A DNA stretch of 26,817 bases from NCBI GenBank assembly GCA_003514205.1, contig DORQ01000295.1, forward strand, positions 2,827 to 29,643, written 5' to 3'. A program made the translations under genes and the position numbers. How positions within the stretch are numbered: the first letter of the stretch is position 1; every line of letters starts with the position of its first letter. A model generated the notes under the pieces. It was not told where the DNA came from and did no database searches. It saw only the letters and a program-made list of their open reading frames with translations. Shown in pieces: positions 15,020-21,839 of the stretch. The DNA is from Acidimicrobiaceae bacterium. Lineage in GTDB: Bacteria; Actinomycetota; Acidimicrobiia; Acidimicrobiales; Microtrichaceae.

Positions 15020-15537
15020 GGCTGCGACTCCGTATCCTGGTTCGCGATCTGGCGGCGGGCCCCGACAAAACTTCGATCCAGTTGCCCGGTTCGCAGGAAT
15101 CGCTGCCGACGACCCCGATCGCTGAAGCCGAACTCACCCCAGAGCCAAATTCCCACGAGCACCCCCGCAGCTTCGAGTACCACCGACCACACGCCCCGAT
15201 CAATCACCATCGCACGTTGACCTGGCAACTCAATCCCAAAGAGCGGCCACCAGAAAACTCGGTGCGAACTCCACGCGCCATTCAACACCAGATGCAAGAA
15301 CATCCCAATTGGAACTCCCAACCACTTTCGCCGGGAAAGACGTCTTCCGATGGTTCCAACCATCACCGCACCCAACACCAGCACGGACAGCGACAGCGAC
15401 TGGAACGGCCCAGGCCCGAAGGGAAGTTCCACGAGACCAAGTAGCGAGCCTGCCATCACCAGTCGATAGTCAAACGCAGGGCTTTGAAACACCAGCCACA
15501 CAATCGCTGCAGAGCACGCGGCGAACCAGAACACCAC
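15016..15537 (-). CDS. Unrecognised membrane protein
   Basis: The 173-residue protein has about four hydrophobic stretches (near residues 2-17, 26-40, 48-62 and 114-132). A short loop contains FLHLVLNGAW and FWWPLFG. The His/Asn and FWWP pattern recalls membrane-bound metal-dependent hydrolase-like proteins (YdjM/DUF457 type), but this is a weak resemblance. The C-terminal 35 residues are basic and polar. The GTG start lies 6 bp after the zinc-ribbon gene stop, and the gene overlaps the phosphatase start by 4 bp, so the three genes look like one operon. Confidence 0.7.
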   Translation of the reverse strand: MVFWFAACSAAIVWLVFQSPAFDYRLVMAGSLLGLVELPFGPGPFQSLSLSVLVLGAVMVGTIGRRLSRRKWLGVPIGMFLHLVLNGAWSSHRVFWWPLFGIELPGQRAMVIDRGVWSVVLEAAGVLVGIWLWGEFGFSDRGRRQRFLRTGQLDRSFVGARRQIANQDTESQP

Positions 15538-15543
15538 CCTCGG

Positions 15544-16296
15544 CTACTCCGCGTCCGCTGTTTCCGCTTCGAGGTTGTCCACTCGCACGAGAATACGACC
15601 GCACTCTGGACAGAGAAATACTTCGCCAGGAGCGGAACGTTTCGCAGCTTCATACTCTGCCCGAGGCAACGTGAGATGGCAGCCTTCGCACCGTCCGCCG
15701 GCCCCGAGGCGGGCGGCGCCTTGACCGCCAGACCCTTTCCGAAGTCCTTCGTATTGTGCAAGCAGGTCCTCGGGAAGCGTCTCAGCCAACGCTGCTCGCT
15801 TCGCCAGTTCTGCATCGAGCTCCACTTCGATCTCGGCAACTGCAGCCAACACAGCCTGCTCAGCGGCGCTCAACTGGGCCTCCAGATCGGGCCGCGCTCT
15901 CTCAGCAGCGAGGAGCTGCTCGTCGAGGGGCTCCGCCTCCTCCATCAGCTCAAGCAGCGTGTCTTCAAACTCCGAGATTCGCTTACGTTGGAGCGCCATT
16001 TCGTGTTGCAGCGCCTCAAGTTCTTTGTGCCCAGTCACAGCACCGCTATACAGCGCGTCATTGTCCTTGGTGAGTTTCTGCTCCGCGACACGAACCTGTT
16101 CCTCGATCGGGCGCTGTCTGGCAGACACCTCATTGCGAGCAGCCCTGCACGCTGACGCGGCTTGGTCATGCTCGGCAAGGGATGCCGCGGCCTGATCGCG
16201 GAGTTCAAAACTACTGTGGTGGCTGAGCTGGTACTCCAGTTGGGTACATCGAGTGTCGCAGGCCTGCAGATCAAGCAACTTGTGCATGACGTTCAC
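15544..16296 (-). CDS. C4-type zinc-ribbon coiled-coil protein
   Basis: The 250-residue protein has a long, Glu/Ala/Arg-rich coiled coil (about residues 20-165). A C-terminal zinc ribbon follows with two CxxC knuckles: CEGC in GGRCEGCHLTLP, and CPEC in GEVFLCPECGRILV. This is the zf-RING_7 (DUF164) family found next to rnpB-linked genes in actinobacteria, for example Rv2229c in Mycobacterium tuberculosis. Some family members are described as ribosome- or nucleic-acid-associated; the exact role here is unknown. The GTG start at 16296 has AGGAGA six bases upstream. It is first in a three-gene minus-strand operon with the membrane protein and the histidine phosphatase. Confidence 0.9.
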   Translation of the reverse strand: MNVMHKLLDLQACDTRCTQLEYQLSHHSSFELRDQAAASLAEHDQAASACRAARNEVSARQRPIEEQVRVAEQKLTKDNDALYSGAVTGHKELEALQHEMALQRKRISEFEDTLLELMEEAEPLDEQLLAAERARPDLEAQLSAAEQAVLAAVAEIEVELDAELAKRAALAETLPEDLLAQYEGLRKGSGGQGAARLGAGGRCEGCHLTLPRAEYEAAKRSAPGEVFLCPECGRILVRVDNLEAETADAE

Positions 16297-16419
16297 GGTT
16301 CTCTCCTGTTTCTCTCAGCGCTGCTTCTCTCGGAGCAGATGGAGTCTCAACACAGCCAACACCGGCCCCCATGTCTTGGCCTGAGCTGTAGCGGGCGAAG
16401 GCCTCTTGACCCTAGCGCG

Positions 16420-18537
16420 TCACGGACCAGCCGCTGGGGCCTCTGGAGGTGCGGGATTGGCAGGCGCCTCGGGGGTTGGCACCACTGGAGGCGTACCGGG
16501 AATCGTGGTGGTTGTTTTCGCCTTCGGACGAACTGTGCCGCCTTTGTCCACCTTGTTGGTATACCGAATGGCTTTACCTTTGCGGGTCTTGGCGGCCGGA
16601 GTGAACGGAACTGGTTCAAGATCAGCGTGCATTGGCTCCATGTAGGCTTTCCAGATCTTGGCTGGATAATCCGCGCCGAAGATCGTCTTTCCTCGGATAA
16701 TGAGCTTGTCACGAGACGTGGGCGAGCCAATCCACACCGCAGTTGCAAGCTGCGGCGTATATCCGACGAACCACGCGTCCGCGTTTTCCTGGGTTGTTCC
16801 GGTCTTGCCAGCTGCAACCTGTGTCTTGAGTCGTGCATTGCGTCCAGTGCCGCTGGTGACATTTTTTGCGAGCACTTGGGTGACCAGACGGGCAGTCTGC
16901 GGTGTGACCACTTGGCGGCCAGGATCGACGTGGGTGAAGAGGACGGTGCCCTTGGAGTCGGTTACCTCTTCGATGTAATACGGCTTGTGATACAGCCCGT
17001 CATTGGCCATTGCCGCATAGGCTCCAGCCATTGCAAGTGGGTGAACCTCTTTTGCTCCAAGGGGCATCGTTGTCACGAGCGCATCGGAGAGCGGGATCTC
17101 CTTGAAGTTCTCGTCGATCGTTCGGATATCCATCGACTCAGCGAGGGCAGCGACCTTCTCCAGCCCCACAGTCTGGCCAAGTCGAAGAAACGCACAGTTT
17201 GAAGACGCTGTGGTTTGGCTGGTGAGGTCAGCCACTTTTCCTCCGCCGCTTGAATTCGTGCCTGAATACACCCCACCTTTGGAATTGGCATCGGGGAACT
17301 TGCACGGGGAGATTCCACTGATCGTGTCGGCGGGTACGTATCCCGCGTCAAACGCCGCTGCCAGGACCAGCATTTTGAAGGAGGAACCAGGTTGTCGCCA
17401 ACCTTGGGTCACATAGTTCGTCTTTGAAATCTCATAGTTTGGGCCGCCCACCATTGCTCGAATAGCTCCCGAGGTGCTCTCCACCGAGGCGACCGCTGCA
17501 AAGAACTGTCCTCTGGTATCGGGGAAGTTCAACACGGCCAGCTCAGCGGCAGCCTGAGCATCTGGCTCATAGGTTGTCTTCACACGAAGGCCACCCTTGA
17601 ACACCGAGTCGTACCGCTCACGCGGCGTCGCGCCGAGCTCCACCATGTCCAAGAGTTGCTGCTTCACTTCCTCGGAGAAATAGCTGCCGCCCACGAGTTG
17701 CGCCGAAGCAGTTGCCTTGCTGCGCTTAAAGAGCTCCGAGGGCAGTGGAGCGTTATCGATCTCGTCCCGAACTGCCTCAGAGATCTCGCCCTCATCCAGC
17801 AAGCGTCGGGCAACAATTGACCGTCGCTCTTTGACCAGGTCTGGATACTGGATTGGGTCATATCCAACGGGGTTCTTGATGAGCGCAGCAAGCAATGCCG
17901 CCTCTGGCCAGGTAATCGTCGCAACGCTCTTGTCGAAATAGGTCTCCGAGGCCGCTTGCAGCCCATACGCGCCATGACCCAAGTACACGGTGTTGAGGTA
18001 GCGCTCCAGGATCTCATCCTTCGAGATCTGCTTCTCAAGACGAAGCGCCAGCACAGCTTCGTTCACCTTGCGTTCCAGCGTCTGCTCCGAGGTCAGCAAT
18101 GAGTTCTTGATGAGCTGCTGTGTGATCGTCGAACCGCCCTGTGTGGTTTCACCAGCGTTGACGTTGGACAACAGCGCCCGAAATGCGGACTTTAGATTGA
18201 CACCCTTGTGTGAGTAGAAGGCCTCATCCTCAGTCACGATCACTGCCGTTTTCAGGAGGTCAGGAACTGAGTCCAACGGAATCTCCTGGCGGTCCTCATC
18301 AGCAAAGAGAAGCGCCATCTCTGCACCGTTGGCGTCATAGATCACCGATCGGGTGGCGAGCGGAGCGAGGAGGATTGGTTTGTCTGGCTGATGCGAGGAG
18401 AGGGGGCGGCCCGATGCAATGCTGGCGCTCAAGCCATACGTTGTTCCGCACAAGGTCGCCACACCAAGGGCCATCGCCCAGAGGAAACGCAGCAACAAGC
18501 GAAACCTCGTTGTTCGGGGAGAACGCGCCACCGTCAC
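16420..18537 (-). CDS. Class A penicillin-binding protein (transglycosylase/transpeptidase)
   Basis: The bifunctional enzyme polymerises and cross-links peptidoglycan at the outer face of the membrane. The 705-residue protein has a short cytoplasmic tail and one membrane helix (about 14-38). The GT51 glycosyltransferase domain has EDEAFYSHKG with catalytic Glu103, GGSTITQQLIKN, and RKVNE with the second Glu near 160. The transpeptidase domain has SSFK (Ser385, Lys388), SSN at 445-447 and KTGT at 578-581. The C-terminus is a Pro/Thr/Ala-rich tail of about 50 residues without a PASTA or fibronectin domain. The start is GTG at 18537; a second GTG two codons later is possible. It is divergent from the LLM oxidoreductase gene, with a 17-bp palindrome between them. 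Confidence 0.95.
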   Translation of the reverse strand: MTVARSPRTTRFRLLLRFLWAMALGVATLCGTTYGLSASIASGRPLSSHQPDKPILLAPLATRSVIYDANGAEMALLFADEDRQEIPLDSVPDLLKTAVIVTEDEAFYSHKGVNLKSAFRALLSNVNAGETTQGGSTITQQLIKNSLLTSEQTLERKVNEAVLALRLEKQISKDEILERYLNTVYLGHGAYGLQAASETYFDKSVATITWPEAALLAALIKNPVGYDPIQYPDLVKERRSIVARRLLDEGEISEAVRDEIDNAPLPSELFKRSKATASAQLVGGSYFSEEVKQQLLDMVELGATPRERYDSVFKGGLRVKTTYEPDAQAAAELAVLNFPDTRGQFFAAVASVESTSGAIRAMVGGPNYEISKTNYVTQGWRQPGSSFKMLVLAAAFDAGYVPADTISGISPCKFPDANSKGGVYSGTNSSGGGKVADLTSQTTASSNCAFLRLGQTVGLEKVAALAESMDIRTIDENFKEIPLSDALVTTMPLGAKEVHPLAMAGAYAAMANDGLYHKPYYIEEVTDSKGTVLFTHVDPGRQVVTPQTARLVTQVLAKNVTSGTGRNARLKTQVAAGKTGTTQENADAWFVGYTPQLATAVWIGSPTSRDKLIIRGKTIFGADYPAKIWKAYMEPMHADLEPVPFTPAAKTRKGKAIRYTNKVDKGGTVRPKAKTTTTIPGTPPVVPTPEAPANPAPPEAPAAGP

Positions 18538-18561
18538 ACGATAGTGCGTGCAGCGTTGCCG

Positions 18562-18578
18562 ACCAGTGCAGCACTGGT
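18562..18578. promoter_or_regulatory. Perfect 17-bp palindrome between divergent genes
   Basis: ACCAGTGC-A-GCACTGGT is an exact 8-1-8 palindrome in the 77-bp region between the penicillin-binding protein start (18537) and the LLM oxidoreductase start (18615). Its size and symmetry are typical of a dimeric repressor site. The binding protein is unknown. Confidence 0.5.
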
Positions 18579-18614
18579 AAGTTCCAATGCCAAGACCACA
18601 GAGAGAGTTACTTC

Positions 18615-19553
18615 ATGGCCCACCCTCGAAAATTCCGCTTCGGCATTCAATGTAACAATGCACTTCCAGCAATGACCTGGACGGAGACTGTTCAACGGGC
18701 CGAGACCCTGGGATACAGCACTGTCTTCTTGCCAGATCATTTCGGCGACCAGTTAGCACCACTTCCGGCGATGATGGCGGCCGCCTCGGCGACCACAGCG
18801 CTCAATGTCGGCGCTCTCGTTTTTGACAACGACTATAAGCACCCGGTAGTTCTCGCCAAAGAACTCGCAACGATCGATCTCCTCAGCGAGGGTCGCGTCG
18901 AATTCGGCTTGGGTTCTGGTTGGATGAGAAGTGACTACGAGCAATCAGGCATCCCCTATGAGGAGCCAAAGGTCCGCGTCGAACGATTTTTCGAGGCGGT
19001 CGAGATCATTCGCGGACTATGGGGACCAGATCCTGTCGACTTCTCCGGAGAGCACTATCAGATCAGCGATCTCAACGGGTTCCCAAAGCCGCATCGACCC
19101 GGAGGACCAAAACTCCTGATTGGCGGTGGCGCTCCCAGAATGCTTCGTTTCGCTGGCAAGCACGCCGATATTGTCGGCATCAACCCATCGATTCACTCAG
19201 GCAGCATTGACGCTGACGCGGCCCGTGACGCTGGACTCGATCGATTTGAACAGAAGCTTCAGTGGGTGCGCGAGGGAGCGGGAGACCGCTTCGAGGACCT
19301 TGAGCTCAACGTGCTGGTCTTTCTCGCATCCTGCTCTGAGGACACCTCAGCTTTGGCCGAGATGGCTGGCGCCATGTTCGCAACGACCCCAGAGCTTGCC
19401 CGCCGCACCCCAACCTGCGTCATTGGAACCGAGGATCAGATCTGCGAGGAGCTCAACGACCGGCGAGACAAGTGGGGACTGAGCTACTACGTGTTCCAGA
19501 GCGATGCCATGGAGACCATGGCACCTATCGTGGCGCGACTTTCCGGATCATGA
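18615..19553 (+). CDS. LLM-class (F420-dependent type) oxidoreductase
   Basis: The 312-residue protein is a luciferase-like (bacterial luciferase fold) flavin/F420 oxidoreductase. It resembles the actinobacterial F420-dependent subgroup with the N-terminal pattern FRFGIQCNNALPAMTWTETVQRAETLGY. Family features are STVFLPDHFGDQLAPLPAMMAAA, NVGALVFDNDYKHPVVLAKELATIDLLSEGR, EFGLGSGW and PKLLIGGGAPRMLRFAGKHADIVGIN. These line the cofactor pocket. The substrate is unknown. The ATG at 18615 has AGAGAG about eight bases upstream. The stop overlaps the start of the next gene (ATGA), so the two products are probably made together. F420 use is inferred from family, not proved. Confidence 0.9.
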   Translation: MAHPRKFRFGIQCNNALPAMTWTETVQRAETLGYSTVFLPDHFGDQLAPLPAMMAAASATTALNVGALVFDNDYKHPVVLAKELATIDLLSEGRVEFGLGSGWMRSDYEQSGIPYEEPKVRVERFFEAVEIIRGLWGPDPVDFSGEHYQISDLNGFPKPHRPGGPKLLIGGGAPRMLRFAGKHADIVGINPSIHSGSIDADAARDAGLDRFEQKLQWVREGAGDRFEDLELNVLVFLASCSEDTSALAEMAGAMFATTPELARRTPTCVIGTEDQICEELNDRRDKWGLSYYVFQSDAMETMAPIVARLSGS

Positions 19554-20536
19554 CCAAGCTCGCTGTGTTCGGCACTGGAAATGCAGTGACGACTCAGGCC
19601 GCTTCAGTTCACAGCGCCGTCGGCGCGACGTTGGTGGCAATCGGCGCTCCACAGATCGCTGACGCCGAACTGCTTGCAGAGCCGTGGGGAGTTCGGCCCT
19701 TCTCGAACAACTCTCTACCCTCCAAGATTGATGGGCTCGTCATTGTGAGCGAGAGCCAGGGCCAAGATGCCCTCGCCGCAGAACGTGTTGGTGATCTGAT
19801 TGAGCAGGCGATCGCTCGCAGATTGCCAACACTGGTGTGCGGTCCGTTGGGCCCATCGCTCCTCCAGACTGACACGCTCATCGCACTTGCGGAATCAAAC
19901 AGTTCAACCCTCTGCTACGGAGAGAACCTCTTGCACGCGCCAGTTCTTCTGTCGGCCGCGCAGCGAGGTCAGCAGCTCTCCGGGATCGATCACAGTGCGG
20001 TTCGCTTCTACCTTGAGCCGAGTGACGCCTCACTGACATCTGCAGTGCGACAACTCGGCCCTCGAGCATTCGCCATTTCGTGTTCAGTGAGCTCCTCCAC
20101 ACCTGAGGGTCTTCGCTGTACTCTGACGCACACTCCAGAGGGGGTTGTCGTTGGTGCTCATATTGAGGTGCGCTATGCAGACCGCTTTGTTGGAACTATC
20201 GACCTCGGTTGGATCAACGAAGGATCAGACATCTCTGTGCAGATCAGCAGTCCTGAGAGCGTGATTCGCTCAGAGGTCTCGCCAGGCACCGAACTTCAAG
20301 TCAACGGTGACCCAGTCCCGCTTGCACAGCCCTCGGAGTCGCTGCCAGACGACGGGCTGTTTCATCTCGGATATGTGCAACAGATTGGCGGATTTGCTGC
20401 AGCAATCTCAGGCCGAGGGGGACGGCTGTGCCCCGCTGGCTTTGGGCGGCTCGTTCAGGAACTCTCGGTAGCTGCTGAATTGGCGGGTGATTCCGGTGAG
20501 GAAGTCGCGCTCCCCTACGCAGGACCGCGAACCTAA
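19550..20536 (+). CDS. Degenerate Gfo/Idh/MocA-like protein
   Basis: The 328-residue protein starts at the ATG overlapping the LLM gene stop. The N-terminal part (KLAVFGTGNAV) is a Rossmann-like glycine turn, and the overall order of segments recalls Gfo/Idh/MocA oxidoreductases, which use NAD(P) on sugars or related substrates. The usual EKP motif that carries the catalytic Lys is replaced by LVCGPLGPS near residue 97, and the dinucleotide loop is poor. The C-terminal half is beta-rich. It may therefore be non-catalytic or a distant family member. Pairing with an LLM oxidoreductase suggests a two-component redox or regulatory partner. The identification is moderate; the coding status is strong from frame and overlap. 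Confidence 0.6.
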   Translation: MTKLAVFGTGNAVTTQAASVHSAVGATLVAIGAPQIADAELLAEPWGVRPFSNNSLPSKIDGLVIVSESQGQDALAAERVGDLIEQAIARRLPTLVCGPLGPSLLQTDTLIALAESNSSTLCYGENLLHAPVLLSAAQRGQQLSGIDHSAVRFYLEPSDASLTSAVRQLGPRAFAISCSVSSSTPEGLRCTLTHTPEGVVVGAHIEVRYADRFVGTIDLGWINEGSDISVQISSPESVIRSEVSPGTELQVNGDPVPLAQPSESLPDDGLFHLGYVQQIGGFAAAISGRGGRLCPAGFGRLVQELSVAAELAGDSGEEVALPYAGPRT

Positions 20537-20580
20537 ACGAGCTCAGCCATCTCGGTCGGAGTAGCCCGCGTTAGTCACCC

Positions 20581-20637
20581 AAAAAGCTCGATACCCCGAG
20601 GCGGTGGCGCCATCGGGGTACCGAATCTCGCATTTTT
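20581..20637. terminator. Bidirectional Rho-independent terminator
   Basis: An 11-bp stem (CGATACCCCGA at 20589-20599 with TCGGGGTACCG at 20613-20623, one wobble-type mismatch) lies between convergent genes. On the minus strand it is followed by GAGCTTTTT, a good terminator for nrdB. On the plus strand ATTTTT follows after eight bases, so it can also end the LLM transcript. A further 6-bp hairpin (TCTCGC/GCGAGA, 20626-20648) flanks it. Confidence 0.8.
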
Positions 20638-20664
20638 GGCAGGCGAGAGATGTTGTGGGGTCTG

Positions 20665-21753
20665 CTAGAACTCCTCGTCGAAGGAAACATCTCCTTCGAT
20701 ACCAACCTGGTACGAGCTCGTCGTCCGTTCGAAGAAGTTGGTGAGCTCCTGCACATCCTGAAGCTCCATGAAGGAGAACGGGTTCTTTGAGCCGAAGACC
20801 TTGCCAACGCCCAAGGTCATCAGCCGCTGATCGGCGACATACTGCAGATACTCGCGGGTATCGGCAACGGACATGCCAGCGATGCCCTGGCTCAGCACAT
20901 CCTCTGCGAACTTCACCTCGCACTCGATCGCCTCACGCATCATCTCTTCAATCCGAGCGTTGAGGTCAGCATCGAACAGGCTGGGCTCTTCGGCCCGCAC
21001 TTCCTCGATCACGGCAAAGGCGAAGTTCATGTGACCGCTCTCGTCGCGGAACACCCAGTTGGTTCCGGAGGCAAGACCATTGAGCAGGCCCTTTGAGCGC
21101 AGAAAGTACACATAGGCGAAGGCGGCGAAGAAGAAGAGGCCTTCAATGCAGGCTGCGAAACAAATCAGGTTGAGGAGGAATTTCTTCCGGTCCTCAGCGG
21201 TACGAAGCTCGTCGAGCTCATCGATCGAGCCGATCCACTTCTGGCAGAACTCTGCCTTGTGACGAATCGAGGGAATGTTCTCGATTGCATCAAACGCAGC
21301 GGCACGCTCGTTGTGATCGGGGATATAGGTGTCGAGCAGCGTCAAATAGAACTGGACGTGAAGCGCCTCTTCATAAAGTTGGCGGGACAAGAACATTCTC
21401 GCCTCAGGCGCGTTGATGTGCTTGTACAGATTGAGGACAAGGTTGTTCGAGACGATCGAATCGCCAGTGGCGAAGAAGGCCACCAGCCGGTTGATGAGGT
21501 GACGCTCGGCTGGCAGCAGCCGATTGTTCAGGTCTGCAACATCGTCGCCAAGATTGACCTCCTCAACAGTCCACGTGTTTCGGATGGCATCGCGATACAT
21601 GTCGTAGAACTGCGGATACTGCATGGGACGCAAGGTCAGGTTGAAGCCAGGATCCAGTAGCGAGCGCTGAATCGGCTCAGCAACAGGCGCTAGGTCGTGA
21701 GAAGGATCAAGTCCGAAGTCGTCGAAGTCTTGAACGGGAAGGGCGTGGGCCAT
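20665..21753 (-). CDS. nrdB: Class I ribonucleotide reductase, beta (radical) subunit
   Basis: The beta subunit holds the di-iron tyrosyl radical needed by NrdA to make deoxyribonucleotides. The 362-residue protein carries all metal ligands expected from the E. coli enzyme: Asp98 in TGDSIVSNN, Glu129 and His132 in YEEALH, Glu204 in CIEGLFF, and Glu238 and His241 in RDESGH. The radical tyrosine is Tyr136, four residues after His132, so this is a tyrosyl-radical enzyme and not the Phe-type class Ic. The acidic C-terminus (GDVSFDEEF) should dock onto NrdA. The ATG at 21753 has GGAG six bases upstream. It follows nrdA by 86 bp and ends at a strong terminator. Confidence 0.97.
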   Translation of the reverse strand: MAHALPVQDFDDFGLDPSHDLAPVAEPIQRSLLDPGFNLTLRPMQYPQFYDMYRDAIRNTWTVEEVNLGDDVADLNNRLLPAERHLINRLVAFFATGDSIVSNNLVLNLYKHINAPEARMFLSRQLYEEALHVQFYLTLLDTYIPDHNERAAAFDAIENIPSIRHKAEFCQKWIGSIDELDELRTAEDRKKFLLNLICFAACIEGLFFFAAFAYVYFLRSKGLLNGLASGTNWVFRDESGHMNFAFAVIEEVRAEEPSLFDADLNARIEEMMREAIECEVKFAEDVLSQGIAGMSVADTREYLQYVADQRLMTLGVGKVFGSKNPFSFMELQDVQELTNFFERTTSSYQVGIEGDVSFDEEF

Positions 21754-21839
21754 AGAAACTCCAGGCGAGGGGGAAAGAGGGATTGAATACGAGATGAAAC
21801 GCGACTGGGATCAACGTCGCAGTGTTGAGCTACGGGGCC

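Noticed and set aside
20665..21753. Possible loss of the first metal ligand in NrdB (EEVN in place of EEVD)
   Set aside because: Counting along the E. coli protein shows that its ligand Asp84 lies in the later LLDSIQG segment, which here is intact as TGDSIVS (Asp98).
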